Positions 1 to 15,240 of a stretch of DNA of 64,000 nt are shown in pieces. Location: NCBI GenBank assembly GCA_030386875.1, contig CM059567.1:86483130-86547129 (forward strand), read 5' to 3'. Within the stretch, counting starts at the first letter, position 1, and each line of letters starts with the position of its first letter. The stretch is from Morinoia aosen. Lineage: Eukaryota; Arthropoda; Malacostraca; Amphipoda; Talitridae. Below the pieces are notes generated by a model. The model was not told where the DNA came from. It ran no database searches and worked only from the letters and a program-made list of their open reading frames with translations. The translations under genes were made by a program, and so were the position numbers.

Positions 1-3000
1 AATAGAGATGCAGAGTACCTTGAACATTTAAAAGTGATTTCGGATCCAACATCAATTGTATGACAGGATAGAGATAAAAATTAAAAATCTCCTATCATTT
101 TAAATGAATAAAGAAACAAACATAAATAATAGCTAATTTTCTATCGCATTCGATAGTTCTTGCCTGTGCATTTCAACACACTCGCAAACTGAAATTTATG
201 GAAACTGTTCACAACCGTTTTATGAACATGGGTTCGGGGAAGTGCTCATTCTGAGTTGGCTTGATTACTTAATGGCACTAAAATTTTGCATTGAGGTTTT
301 CCCTTAAGTATTCAAAGGCAGACATTGTAAAAAAAATAATACATGGGATAAAAGACTTTCAAGTCATTTTGTTTTGTACTTCTTTTGACACTCAAGCAAG
401 AAATTTAACGCCGTCATTCGCCATGGTAATCCAACCTTATAATTGAAGTTGCGGGGCAGCTGAAAAATAAGAACATCATTTCGACACTTCAACCTCAGTA
501 ATCTGCGTAAGCGTGCTCTCTCAATATTTATCACAAACCAGCTCATATTTATTCTGTTCAAGACTTTAATCCTGTCTACCTTTAAATCTTATTTTTATTT
601 ACATAGTATCCACACCTGACTTCTGTTGAAATTCTATTCCATTCAGTCCCCTATGAAAAACAATACTGCCCAAGACACTGATATTAATGGAATAGAAGCC
701 TAAATTTAAATTATATTTTATGCCAAGTAGTCCTAGTTATGAACACGGTGAAAAAGGAGTACAAAATAGTCCTCGTTATTAGAATTGAAAAGATTTCCTT
801 CTAAATGACTGGAATTGCCTGACAAGTCACATTCAGATATAAGCTACGAAATTATATTCTGAACCACGAGCAAGTTCTCTAATGTCCTAGGCCGTTATGT
901 CTTAATACATTTCTTGTCCTTAAATCCAGATAAGTCTGACCTTGACACGGCCGCTCCTGATTCTCATGGAAGCCCTTCATTGCGTTCCCAGGAAATTGCG
1001 CGGTCCCACTCCCCGGCTTTTAAAGCAAATTTCCCGCGGAAAGCATAACTAGGACCTGACCTTCAACGTTGAACTGGATATGCACGGGTTGAGTTCGTGT
1101 CTTGAAAGATTTTTCTTTTTGAGCGAAAGAAATTCTTGTTAACTTAATATCAAGTTTTTTAGACAGTTGAGTCCGTTCATACACATAAATCAATAATCCA
1201 CTCATACTTATGAAATTTCTTACCAGGTAACTTGAAGTTTCATAATAATTGGCGTAATTCATTACGATCTAAAAAAACTTCATCACGGTGAATGCATGAT
1301 TGAAATTCCCGAATGTGTCTATTTTTTAACAATTACTGTTCGAAGTACATTCTCAACATTCAATTAAAATCAAATCCTGTTTTCCCCGCTTGTTGTACGA
1401 GCGATTTTTTTGCCATTCTTAGCTAAAAAACACTTTTCATTTGAACCAAGAATAACGATCTTTTCATGTGATACTATAATTGATTTTGGAATTTCGTGAA
1501 TAACTCGTCACAGCCAATGATTCATCCTCACAGTACGGATATAAGCCTGTCCACACAATTTAACCAGCTCGGATAAGGACTGGTGGGTCTACCGTAAACA
1601 TCGCTTGAAAGAGTGATTAAAAAAATTGTGCGTTTCTCCTGTTTTTATTTAGAGATGAGAACACATGCAACGTCTGCTTTAGTTCGATAATTTTAGCGCT
1701 GTCAGGGTCATGGACCACACTGATTTACTACAGTGTACTTGAATAGCAGCTCTGATTTTTATCAAAGATCATAGCTCAGGTCGTTTTTTTTATTTTGTCT
1801 AGTTAAAATATTCTAGCACATCGAGCAATTGAACGTTTTTCAAGCTGATTTCTTGCTTATGCTGAACTCGATAGGTCTAAGGACGTATTCGATAATAATC
1901 ACTTCCGTTATGTTTCCTCGAGACCATTGATCGTTAGCCTGTAATACCTTACATGGAGCTTCACCATTTTCCACATCGAACAATTACGATCCGTTATGAA
2001 TTATTGAGGAAAAAACGATGATATACCAAGATTTAGGTAAAACGTTTCCATTTTTTTCGATTTATTCATTCGATAATAAAATTTTCACTGTTATCTGAAA
2101 ATCATCTGCTATGATCAAAATTCTATTTCGATTTCGTTATTCATTCATTTGACATGCTAATTATTGTCAGAAATTCATTTACTTGTTTTAATTTTTTAAT
2201 ATTCCAGCTGATAAAATAACATGAAAGTTAGAAGTTAAAGTTTTCTATTTCGATAGAGCAAACCAAAGACGCTTGCTTAGTCTGAAGGCCCACATTACCT
2301 CTCTTCAGCCCAGTACTGTAGTGAATGCAATGAGGCCAGTTGCGTGGAGAACCAATCAACTCCACTCGCGCATCGCTGAACTCAAGGTTGTGCCCTCTCT
2401 TCCGGGCACACCTCATATCCACTCCACAGAACAGCCCAGTATTTCGCCAGTGGCTGTGAGCACCCTTTGGATCAGGTCGATTATAGAATCACATATGTCA
2501 AAATCTATGTCGAAATCATATGTCGAAATCTACACTAAACTCTCATTCATCAAATTGAGGTTGAAATTATATTTTAATGTGGTGCGTGTCTTAGATGATA
2601 TTTTTTTGTTACTTTTGCCGATAAAATGCTTTGGTGTTGAAATCTAATATCTATTATTCATCATCGTCAATCATAATTATATGAATATTTTAGATTTTTA
2701 ATAACGGGAGGTAATTTTACTCCGTGGGACAAAAACCTCGAATAGGTTTATTCACCCGTCAGAGCGCAGAGTAGTTACCCCTTCCATTGCCTGCACACCA
2801 GTTTGCCCACTTGGTGGAACACGTGGTTGGTTGAGGACAGTCACAACGCTTCTAGCCGAAATGAAATGCAAAGCATTTCCGGATCACACATTGGAAATTC
2901 CATATTGATATTTCAAAATATCACGTTAATGACTCAGAATTAAATGCCGTATAAATATCTACGAACAATACATGTAACAATCTACGCAGTCTTAGATGCA

Positions 3001-6000
3001 ATTATAGAACATTTCTTTTTTGACATGAGGGTTATGTTCAATTCTATGCAAAGCCGTCAGCCAATATATTTTACAAATACTGTGATCTAGTAACCTGCGC
3101 TGACTTGCATAGCGTTTTTAATTTGAACTCAGTTATAAAGAGATATACGTATGTCTCATACATACGAGTTGCATGGGTACAAAACTGAAGATCTAAAATG
3201 CTAGCTGCAGAATGAACTTGCGAGGAAATATTTCAATCCATTCAATTCCGGTAGGAGAATATTGACATCCTTCATTATATGATAACATAGATTTTCTTCT
3301 AAAGTGTCTCAGAGTTCTTCAATTTTTTTATTTTCTTGCTTTAAACCTTTCTTTCAGATCTTCCAGATACTCACTATTGATAGGTTCCTTAAGCAACGTA
3401 CATTTGCATCATCATTTTTTTACCACACAACTGCAAAAGAAACTGTATAGCAGAGATCATTCCAAAAACTTTCGCGCTTGCATCATCGAACTCAATAGAA
3501 TTTAGCGGCATTTGATTGGAATTACCTTTAATAAGTTGTGGGACAACCAATTCATTTTCTCATCTTGATAAACATATTGCAGTACAAATGCAACGTATTC
3601 CCATCAGTGTTTTAGAACGGTGAAGCTCAGAAGGAGAATGCCAGGGCTTTAGGGCTGACAAGAAGTGCAATGTCATGGGCTTAGGGCTGACAGCAGCTGA
3701 AGCCACAGGACCTCTCTTCAGGTTGCATATTGGCCAAATGAATGGCAGAAATTTGTCATGTAAGTGGTTCGTTATTTTTAAGCTGCAGCCTGCTTCTATG
3801 TCACCAGTATTCTTGATTGGGATTTGTAGCTATTAAATAATCACAACTCATTGATTTTTTGATCACTTTTTAGACTTATCCATGGGAAATAAAGCTTGCA
3901 CTTGAACACTAGCTCTCATGACGCACATCTCTCAAATGAGGGAAGCATCCTTGCGCTGAACTGCAATTCAATGGTTGACATGTTCCTAGCAGCTATCTCA
4001 AGTGCCCCTTGTATGCTGTATGGAAGAAGCATTATCTGGCGTTTTTATCAGCTTACGGATTTCAGGACAATCCCTTGAATACATTTTTTTTACATAACTT
4101 GTTTCCCATGTACTACGACTGATGCAAAACGGAGAGCGGGAGCCGGCTGATGGATGCCTGAATTTCTTGCATACCATCAGTAGCTCATTAATTGTACTCC
4201 AAACGAAGCCCAATAAATTTAAAATATTCGTTTCTTGCCCTCCCTCACGTATAAGACAAGCGAATAGATCCGTAATTGAAATTGAATCAAAACGATCTTG
4301 GCACCTACAAAATCACAGCTTGTGTTGCCAGGAGCAAGTGAGTATTTTATGAAATTTGATAATCAAGAATACACACGGTGGGCCATAAACACATACTTTG
4401 CTTAAATTGCAATAACCTATTTCCTGTTCAGCGAAGTAAATAAACACAACCACATTCGGAAAGATAAGCTCTTTTTAGCTCAGCAAGAGTCTTTTCTCCT
4501 ACCAATGTCTTCACAATCTTGACATTATGTTCACTTCATCCTGTCTGAGGTTGCTCAGATCGTTCTCTGGTTCCAGTTACGAAGAGTCCCTGTTGTTGTC
4601 CACTTGTTGAGAACCTTGCACACATCTATTCGAGTCGAAGTAAAGCCATAAAACCTGTAGAACGTCTCTATTGTTTAAGCTTCGAGTTCGTGGGTGTCAT
4701 TTCTTCCGCGAAAAATTTCGGTTGGCAAAATTTAGCTCGCCCATTTTGTGGCAAGCGTTTGAAAATGATAAAAATGGAGCATTAAATACTACTAGGTAGC
4801 ATTTATGTTCAAATGACAAACATAAATGATAAATAATCTAAACCCGAATTGTCTCCGGCTCGTCAATGAGGGTTGTATTTATTCCCTCTGCTAAACAGAA
4901 AATAAGTTATTACAATCTAAAATGTTTGAATTTTTGGGAATATGAATAAAGGCTTCAGAGCAACAACGGATGTGCGCTGTCCGTTTTTTTTTAGTACAAG
5001 GGAGTTTGAATATAAATAAAGCTTCGAAGAGATCCCCTTACAGCCCAACGGCTGAGCTTGTGTTTTTCTCTAATCAGAGCAGGTTCTCTTGATGTGACAC
5101 AAAAATGGTCGAGCCTTAAGAATTTACTGGCTTTTCCACAATTTCCAAATTGTTCCGATAGTCCTTTCATGTCCATTTACGTCTACGTAACACTTCGAAA
5201 CCTTCGGTTCCGGACCCAAAGTATTAATGACTCGCAGGAGAGTTGCGATTCATATTGTAGATAACAGCTAAAAACTGCAAACTTATATCGTTCAGTTATA
5301 ATGTTCATTTAAAATCGGTGGCTTAAAAAAATGAGGAGTGCTTTTCACAATACTGCATATGGATATTTGTTACCCGCATTTGTAGATGATGGATGAGGGT
5401 ATTGGTCCTGCTGAATTATTTTGAAGAAATTTCTGCCATAAGTAAATGGTACCATAATAATTTATATTAAGCTGAAATGTATAAAATGTAACTTACCCAA
5501 ATTAAATTTTGATCCTCATAGTACGATTATTCAAATAAAGCGGATAATTGTATATTATCAACTACGTATCAAGGCCTCTACGTACTCCTATTATTGTTCA
5601 ATCTAAATTCCACCTGCGTTTTGGACCACCGTGACGCCTCAGGCATAAAAGTAACCTGCAGCGCAATCTCCTGCCTGGTAATTTCTGCCTAAGTTGACTC
5701 AGAAGTTGAGACAATTTTTCTGGGCAAGCTAGTTTCTTGCGTTCAGCCCGCATAGATTGCCTACAATGCAAGACGTGTTTTTCTCGTCACATTCAAGTGT
5801 TGCGGAGGCCTATTTCCTTTAATGAAAACATTTTTTCGTCCAGTTTGCAGTCCAAATATTAAGGCGGCCTCCTCATTCCCATCAAATATCAGTTTTCCCT
5901 CAAAATATTGGATGTCTTGTTGATATGGTATCGTGAGCTTATGCCAGTGAAAAATATCAACGAATAAAATTGGTGAGGACAATAATCGTTGCCTTCGTTT

Positions 6001-9000
6001 ATCAACATTGTTACAAAATAATGTGGAATGTGAATGATATTCTATTATTCGCTAACATATTTAACCTAGGTTTTACACAGGACGGTTTCCCTAGAAGTGA
6101 CTTCTCAATTTTTTATTTTAATATGCCTCAGAGAGAAACGAACAGGTAGGTTATTCGTCCGTTACAAAATTCGGATTTATTCAGTCTGATAAGCTACGAT
6201 TTTGCCCCATTCATCACTACACTAGTACATGGAACGAATTACTCTTCTTTTAGGACATTTTATCACTTTTCCAATACCGCTGATATGTGACTGAATATCT
6301 TTCGTTCGCTCCGGTTTTTCAACTCCTTAAATACCAAGTCATTCTAATGCAATGGTAGTACATTCATTTTAAAAACGGTTGTGGTGAGGTATTCTCATTG
6401 GACAATATTCTATCGATTATTGGATAATATTCTGAATTCTCTCGACGTCGTAATAGCAATCGTTCTCTTGAAATTCTGGTGCTCTAATTTTTCCTATGCG
6501 TGGGCATTTAAAACTGATTTAAATGTTGCAAAATAATGCTTTTATAATTAGACAGCTTCCGAATTTTGTTTTCTACCCTCTCTAGCATTCCACTGTACTT
6601 TCCACAATATTTGTGCAAGAGAAAATTAATAAATATTTCATTTCAGTTTGGTCTTGCATAAAAATTATTTTTGCGGAACTTTACGCTCTTGTCTAAGATC
6701 GGAACAAATATATTGCGGTAGTGATCATACTTTTGAGGCCTTGTACTTAGAAATGCTTGCAATATGCAGGTCGTAAAATTTATTATAAATATTTCAAAGC
6801 ATTATTTTAGGCATAATTCAGTTATGACTAATCCTTCTTATCAGAGGAATAACTTTTAGAACTATTTTTAAATTAAAGCGCTTTTAAAAGATTAACTGGT
6901 TCTAAATTTCAAAATATTAAATTTGTAAAGACTCATAAGATGTCTTTTCTCGCAGAAATTTTTATGGCATTAGTCTTTAGAACGAATTTCTTATCACATT
7001 ATCAATGGTCGACTTTCTGACTATAAACCTGATTAAATGATTAAAATACAATACAAAAGATTTTTATGAATATATATTATAACTGTAATTTCTAACAATT
7101 ATGTTTAACTTACCTAACAGAGTATCAAGGGCAAGTTTCACACCCCTGTACATAAGTAATATAGCGCACAGTTTTCAAATACATTAAAACTTTGGAGTAC
7201 TTATTTTATATAGTAATTCCAGTTGTTTAAACATAACTTATGGTGCTGATTTTATATCATTTTATGAAGTAACTATACCGTTGAATATTTTAAGGATAAT
7301 TTAAGAGAAATTTATGCTTTCAAAAATGAGTTTTACATTTGAATTACGGTACCTTTTCTAGATCCTGGTGTACATTTGGTCACTCTACTGTGGCAAGATT
7401 CGTCTGCTAGGTTATCGAATTTGTTTTTCATTCAGTCCTTGATCTCGACACGTATAATTTTAAGCCCTGATACATCAAATATTTTCTCTTTACGGCTACT
7501 GTTTCATACCAAAGCTTATTGGATCATGGTTCTTCTCTCCATGATTTGAAGTTATTTGTGAACCAAAACCGATGCTATCGAGGATGACAATATGCATTGT
7601 AAACCTCGCAAAATAGCTTGAAAACACAACTGCTCAGTAACGGTCGAGCAATTTTGTTTAGTGAAGGTTAGTAAAATATTCATACGGAAATTTCTAATGA
7701 AATGCCAAAAATTTAGCGTAGTAAATACACTGGGACAGCAATGAACTATGATGCACCATTTGTTGCTAGCTTTACGGCGCAGTTGCATGGATCAACAAAC
7801 CTGACACTCCGTGCCGCAGCAGGTACGTGAGCAACCAAAGACTACGCTTTCCGACCACTGACAGCTTGCAAGCTGGACTTCTCACCACACTTGACCATAA
7901 AGAGAGTTTTCTTTGGTGAATTGTTACTGGAGCATTAGATCATCTCCTTAACCAGCGCAAAAATCGCGTGCATCCTCTAAAGTCATAACACTTTTTTTTT
8001 ACGTAGAAGTGTATGAATTTGAACTATCTGCTTCATGAATGTGACATTATACCTATATAATTTTGAAATACCAGGTTATCATAAAACAAAATAAAATAAA
8101 TTTAAGTCTCCAAAAAATCATACTAAAATCATTATAATAAATTTGGTTAACATGCGTTTTTATCCTTGCAATTTTTATTTGAAAAAAAAAGATCTAATGT
8201 TCTTTAAGATGTTAGTACTTGCACTTACATATGATTGTTGATTGTAATTACTTTTTATTGAGTTCCGTGAGAGAAGACCCTTCAGGGCAGAAGAACACTC
8301 CAAATAATGGCTACACGCGCACGAAAGCGTACCTTATGTCAACATGGTAGACTTTTGTAATCTGTCACCGTAGCAAATTTTGCTTCGGTGAGGGCCCAGC
8401 CGCACGTTCCGCTTTTCGATTAAAGCTCAGGTGGTTTCGCACGAGCTCAATAGCCGTAAGAGGCCGCCCCGCTGCAGCGTCTAAAGTCGATGTACTCGGC
8501 CAGGCTCGAACGTTGGTCACGCGACCGGCAACGAGAACAGGGAACTCAAGACTGTAACTATGCTGTATGAGGTGGTGAAATGTTTTAATTCGATGTTTAC
8601 AGTTAACAGGCCTCTTCAGTTTGTCATGAAGTGGCGTGCTTTTGACGAGTAATGCTACTGTAATAACCCAGCCGACGGGTAGTAAAACGTAAGTGATAAA
8701 TGTTAGTAATGAAATCATAAAGATTCTACACGTAATAAGAACGAAATTATGGCTATTACGTGGAGGTCGATGCGGTCAATCTAAAGCAAGTCTATGGATT
8801 ACGATGCCTGAATGAACTTCACTCAACTGAAGCCTTTTCAACTTTTCTTCTGAGCAATAGCCCTATAATCAGCCGCCAGTCAGACTTCAACGAAAGATAA
8901 ATAAACCGGCACGAAGAAATAAAATGTAGGAGGAAGAAAATACAACTGCCGTAGAGAAAAATCATGAAATTAACCAATCAATCAAAATTTTATTAAAGTT

Positions 9001-9530
9001 GATCAGTGACCCAATGATACAAGCTGAACACAATCAAATCGTGCATAAGTAAAATAGGACACTGTGAAAGTTGGCTGAAGCCAAAGATTCCTTTTATCTT
9101 CTAACGTCATCATAATTAAAACAAATTTTTTTTTAAATCTTTTAAATCGAGAGGCAAAATTTTAATTGCCTTCAGCACTTCTGCTTGTAGAACCACATAA
9201 TTTAATGATGTGTTCGCTTGTATTTTTTTTTCGTATTGTGCTAACTATTGCATGTTTATGATACGATAACTTTTTTCTGCAATCACCTCACAAAATACAG
9301 TAAAAAAAATTTCTAAGCGTTCATACCATTTCATTTTCATTGCAAACTGAAGAATGAACCAACATACCACTCCACTTTGCAGTGTGTAACGAATATTTCT
9401 GTATGCATCATTCTAATATATAAACTCAATAGGTCGATTTTCATACAAAACACTCTACGAATATCGTTCCGTTTAAGATTGCTATTCTTACGTTGCTATT
9501 TTGTTATTTAAAAGTTGAGACTTTTGGATG
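1..9530. other. AT-rich stretch without recognisable gene
   Basis: Only short open frames occur, on both strands, and none shows a family motif or a convincing exon structure. Two GC-richer patches stand out, at about 2260-2460 and 8390-8530, where both strands stay open. The second carries GTTCGAGCC on the minus strand (8503-8511), which resembles a pol III B box, but I see no matching A box at the usual distance. I see no tandem array, long inverted repeat or RNA gene here. Intergenic or intronic DNA is the likely identity. Confidence 0.5.
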
Positions 9531-9595
9531 GTGACCGGGCTTCCTGTTTTGCTTTATTTTCGCCCCGGGAACGAAAATGGAAGAAGCCCGTGGTC
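9531..9595. repeat. long imperfect hairpin around a GC-rich core
   Basis: GACCGGGCTTC (9533-9543) pairs with GAAGCCCGTGGTC (9583-9595). Inside it TTTTCG (9557-9562) pairs with CGAAAA (9572-9577). The result is a two-step stem of about 60 nt with a CCCCGGG apex, GC-rich against AT-rich surroundings. It could be a structured RNA, a decayed MITE or chance. I cannot choose between these. Confidence 0.5.
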
Positions 9596-9599
9596 GCGG

Positions 9600-12500
9600 G
9601 GTTTTGCCTTTCTCGGTCACCTTCGCAAGCTGTGTCAGCGCAGGATCTGTAGCGGATTTTTCAAATTATTTTAAGTTCTTGCAGCGCAAACCTGGGCGCA
9701 CCTTAAATCTTTGTAAATTGCCGTGGCTGCACTACGGGCTAGTAAGATGTAATGTTACTGACTGCAGCACTCAGTGCAGGATTATAAGACTTTAAACTAA
9801 AGAGAACTTAAATGAACCCGCAGTACGTTTCCAGGGAATGAATTACCTCGAAAATATTGGACCTATTGCACTGTGCCATTCTCTAACACTGAGCAAGCAA
9901 ATTCCAGAATTTGCAGAATTAGGACGTCTAAGATTAGGATTAGAGGATTTGACCGTGTTCTGAGGAAATCTTTTTAAGCTCAAAATTTGGAAGAAGTTGC
10001 AATACTCGAGTTGAGGGTGGCAGCTATTGAAAAATTATTCAATTGGTTGTCAAGATTATAACCTTGACAACCTGTTTGATGATTTATAGAAATTCACAGT
10101 TCCCCAAAAATAGCAATTACAGTTCATGCAGAACACAGTGTACATATAAAGCCACCATGCCCGCATTTGAAAACACACGTAATGTAATGGAATGTTTAAA
10201 CAATTTAATTTTCTTTTGCTTCTAATATTACTAGATAAATTTAGATATTTGAATTCCTAGCCCTGTCCTCGTATATCATTATGAACAGTTTGTTTCTTAC
10301 TTTTTTGATAGCTTGCTTACTTTCTTGGTCTTTTCACCATCCCGCAAAACGGATATCAGACCTTGATACAATGACTGCAATTTATATTTCGATTGCGCTG
10401 TACTTATATTCCAACACGCATTGCATGTTCGCATCGGAAGGATAAATGTTGAGAAGATTGGAGAAGTTATAAATTGATTTTGCAGACCCCCAAACACTAT
10501 AGATTTAGTTGCAGGTGTGAATGAATAACCTAATTATGCATTTAAGTACCTAAAAAAGTTTTTACGTGTCACACAATTAAAATACATATAAGAGAACTGA
10601 ACTTTATAATCGTCATTTTTGGCAGCGCGTGTATTATCCGGAAGAAGTTTTTGAAGATGCCATGAAAACAATTTGTCGCTGATAACTTATACTTCCACAT
10701 AAGCGATCAAATGGATCAAAATTATAACTCTACAATAATAAATGAATTGATTTGTTTATGACGTCATTTATATATAAAAAAAAATATTTTAGCTGTTCAG
10801 AGCAATTATACGCGAGGTATTTTTCTTTGGAAAAGAAGTCAAACAAAAGTTCAAAACGCAATTATTATGATAGAACAAAAGCTAATTAGGTGAAGCGCAC
10901 GCGTTATACTATTCTAGATATAATATACTTGTTAAAGTTTTTGCCCTTTTCTTCAGATGCCACCATGATGAAGGTGAGTCTTGAAAGAATAAGCGGATAA
11001 CAAGTGATCTCAAGAGCTTCCCAGAGTCTGCAGTCTTCTGACATATTTTGATATCCAGCTTTATATATGCCTGCTTTGACGGCTCACCGTAAGTTTCCTG
11101 CATAGCTGGGGGCCCGAGGATGAAGGAGGCCAATCCACTCCATAAGGAGATCCTTTTCAATAATTTTGAGGCGAAAATTTACTCTGCCAGTCTGGGTGCG
11201 TGAGCAGGCATGTGCGTTACCTGCATAAAAAGATATTTTGACTTCAATGTCTTACTCTGTGACTGGTACCATTGGATGAAGTTGGTCGTGAAAATGTGAT
11301 GCTGGGTAAGAAATTCATTTTAACCCTCTCTGGCACTTAACTTGCCGATTCTGGCACTTAATCTACCGAAAATAATGTCGAGTGAATACTTTCACGTGCG
11401 ACTGCCGTAACTTGGCGGTTAGGATACGAGAACATTAATTAGCTTCGTCCCTTCCACCGTAGTATTTAGTTTGAAGGAGTAGTTGAAATTTTAGGTTGAA
11501 ATTTCAGCCAAATCGACGCTAGTCAATAATTCAGCCACAGGGACAGAGAGTGATGGCTCTAATCTTAGGTCCACTTGCCGACTCTGTACATTGTGATATT
11601 ATACCAACGTAATAATTGCTCATTCTGGTGTCTTATAAACACAAACAACAATGGTACACTGACACTGCTCTCAGGTTCCGATATCCGATGGCAATTACGC
11701 TAGTTGACTCAGAATATTTAAAATTTCCAGAAGCTCCGCTCTTTTAACGACATTGAACTCACAGCAGTGCAATGAATTTTAAGAGTAAGGCCGAGCAAAC
11801 GAATTTATCCTGTTAAACTTATTTGATCGGTTCATTGTGGCGAATATTTCAAAACTAACTTCGAGTCAAGTAAATTTTATTGATTAGATAACATCCATGG
11901 TAAAATAGGTTTTAGAGTACACCATTTTTTATCATCAGTGTATAACACGGGAACTCATCGCAACAAATATTAACACTGTCAAATAATGTCCCTCGGTGCG
12001 TGTAAGCTAGCGCGTCCTCGTAACTGACACGCGTTGCTCTGCTTGATCGAAGGGAGTCAGCACATTGCCTGCATGGTGCGTTGTGCCTGCTGCTTGAGAT
12101 TTGCCCGGTGTGGTGTGGTCATACCAAGTTCCACCTCTCAAAATTACTTGCATTGCGTCGCCAATGATGCCTTTTGAAGAAATCGCTTGATGGTCATGGA
12201 AATACAACAATTCCGGTTGTAAGTAAGTTAGCCAATAATGAATATTTTACCTTCTCATTAATTTCTAACCATATGTCATCCAAAATTGCAAATTTACCAT
12301 ATTTTCTAATTGCGGTTTAATGTGAATCTATCGTCATGATAAAATTAAATTTTCTTATTTTCGCTGACAATACCGAGTATTTGTACGTGCAGTAGTTCAA
12401 CAACCGTAAGAGGAAGGTTGCTTGCGTCTAAAGTGAAACAAATCTCATAATTTTGCAATTGTCTTAAGACATTTTTCGCATGTTGAAAAACCAATTTAGG

Positions 12501-15240
12501 TATGTAGAATTTTTTAAAGTTCTCATTGCACTTCTTGCGTTTAGCTATACAAGTAAATCGCTGTCATTTCGTCTCTGCAAACAACCTGGCAAAAATGATA
12601 ACCGGCAGTTTCGTGCTGTTAAAACGTTCTCAATTGCTTGGTTTTATCACCGAATTCAGAGCTGCTCTCTCGAGCGTTCTGTGCGCGGCGTCATTACCAT
12701 TTCTTTAGACTTTTACGAGCCAACAATAATGGCTTTGCACGGCCTTCTAGTCCAATTGACGCCAAATCTACGAAAAATATACCCGAAGAACATTTTCGCC
12801 GGCACAACATCCTATAAAAACTATTACCCTCTCAGTATTTTTACATTCATCAACTCGCAAAAGTAATGAGCTCACTGTGGGAGAAATATCGTCGAGTGGT
12901 GCCGTTGGGATGTACCAAACATATAATAATCCCGGTAAGGCTCATACGGTCATTCATTCTGTTGCATTTGTACAAGCTTGATAATGAAAGTTTCGTTGTT
13001 CAAAAGAATCCTTTTTTACCTGATAACACTCACCGCGGTGTGGCCGTGGAGCATCCAAACTGTCACTTCAGTGAAAGCCTTTAGTTGTTTGGCAGAACTG
13101 ATACGTGGACAATGACTACCACTGTTAGATAAAAAACCATGCGTCTACTTATACGGACATGTGCTGTTAAGGAACATTTTGCTTGAGCTAATTAAGAAGT
13201 GCAAGTGAGACAATCTACCACTGACGGATAACCGGACACTGACGGTTAACTCGTTAATATTCCCAGATCTGGCCAAGAAATATTTCTAAAAATCTATCAA
13301 ACGTCCTTCCACGTGTACCTTTCAACGATCTATGTGACGCCCAAACCTCACGTTAAAGAGGGAATGTAGTCATCAGCGAATACTATATAGACTGCTGATC
13401 TTCCGTACTGATCTTCTAGGTCTTATTATTTTGATATGTGTGGAGAGATTAGTTTGTTAGTAATCACATCTTATGTTCTACTGTCCAAAATTATATTGGT
13501 ACCGTTAGATAAAAGATTTATTCAATTTTCTCGCTGGTTGATTGGCTTTATTCATCATTTCTTTCTCAAATGATGTTCAAAATACGATTTTAATTTCGTT
13601 CGTACTTTTCGAACCGCCAAATTTTAAGTTTATTCTAAACATTCACCTGCAGCGAAAAAGTGTTCTGAAAAATTTACCTTTAAACGTAAACCTAAACAAA
13701 TTTTCACCTAATTTTGAGCAGCAATAATTGTGCAACTCGAAACAAAAGTTAATATCTATGAACAGCAGTTGGTATTGCAGTTACTAGAACTGATTTACAA
13801 AAAAGAAGTGACAGCTTTGAATGAACTTGTTTCCAATTTATATACGTAGTTTTGAAAATTATTATCTATTTCACTAGAAATCACAATTTGATAAAAGCTA
13901 CACGTAGACTTGCTTCTTGTGACAGCCAGTCTTCGCTGACCATCATAAAGAGAGCCCATGCACATCATGTGTTCGCACAAACCGCACCAAAATGAATGTT
14001 CCCCTCAGTACCAGAGCTTACGAGAACAAAATTCGTGCTGAAGAAACAGCTCACAAATCTGTATCCATTAGTGTACTCACGTTATCAGCGGAGCTGTTTT
14101 CTGCATGATGTTATAAAAAAGTGAACTCAATAATAAATTTTGAACGGGAAATCAAAGAAGTACCGTTCGTGGTACAATAAGTGATTTTCAACTAGCATTG
14201 ATGAAGAATTACACACACTATTCAATGCCAAAGTGAGACAGCAAACATTGACGCTTATAGACTGCAAAAACTGTATTAGCGGTGACGCTGACGAGCCCCC
14301 AAAATTCCCAAAAAGAGAAGAAGTTGACGCCCAGCTGTGAGCAGTCGGTACACTGCTGCAAAACTTCGCTGAAATACTGCATGAGCTCTAAATTGAATTC
14401 GAAGATTAATTTGGTGAAATAAAAACGTCCTCATGTCTCCGAATGAAAGCGTACAGAAATCCCACAGATAATAGAACAAATGACGTGGAAGAGCGTTTTA
14501 CAAAACTTTCAAATCTATGTACCGCCTCTGTGAAATAGATTCATTTGTAAACTACACACATCGAATAAAAAGTTCAAAATTGCAAACTTATATGAGCGGA
14601 AATCTTATCCCATCTACTCATCGACAAAAATTGTTCAGTGAAACACAATATTATGGAACTTAAATCTGCACCAACTCTCAGCAGCAAAATAAAAAAAGTA
14701 ATCGCTGCCACTCCCTGCCTCCTAATTCAGCAAATAATGCTCATCCAACGACAAAATACTTCCGATAATACGAATGTTGTAAATTTTGATAACCCCTTTG
14801 CAGAACACCAACGACCGATTGCTGAGAATTATATAGAATGTAAGTTATTAAAATTTCACAGGAAGAGTCAGAGTCGCCAGAGGACACCGAAGGAAATTCA
14901 GCAATAAACAAAAACCTACAACCGTGATAAATTCACCATTTTAAACTTACTGAAAAACACTCTTCCAAAAAAGTTTTCTAAGGAAATGTTTGCATCCTAT
15001 CAATTCCACTTAAAAATACAAGCGTCTCTGTAAGGCAAAATTCTCAGAAGTGAAATTTTCACCGAAATGCCATGAGTTAATTAATGGAAAAACATTGACC
15101 ACCAGAGAAATATTAACAAATTAATAAGACTGTGTCCATATTTTCCCGCTTTCGAAATCACCGCCCTATTAAAAATTAAGGGAGTAGCATGGTTGATTAA
15201 GGGAGACAGCGGTGAATTAAAGGAGTATTAAGTGAACCGA
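9600..15240. other. AT-rich stretch, one weak exon candidate only
   Basis: Apart from the weak exon candidate near 11.1 kb I see no gene. A 128-codon open frame at 12480-12866 (plus) has no recognisable motif. The 14.2-14.9 kb part contains several medium open frames without family signatures and may be an old retroelement fragment, but nothing diagnostic is visible. Confidence 0.4.
11098..11165 (-). CDS. weak internal-exon candidate, unrecognised
   Basis: On the minus strand an open segment reads EKDLLMEWIGLLHPRAPSY and onward. It ends at a good 5' splice site (ACG followed by GTGAGC, donor GT at 11097-11096). The amino-acid composition looks coding, but the upstream acceptor is poor, no partner exon is identified and no family is recognised. 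Treat it as a hint of a host gene on the minus strand. Confidence 0.15.

Noticed and set aside
8365-8718. 117-codon minus-strand frame
   Set aside because: The hydrophobic start is followed by a GC-rich patch open on both strands; no motif or splice context supports a gene.
12480-12866. 128-codon plus-strand frame
   Set aside because: No recognisable domain, signal or neighbour; plausible by chance in a 64-kb window.
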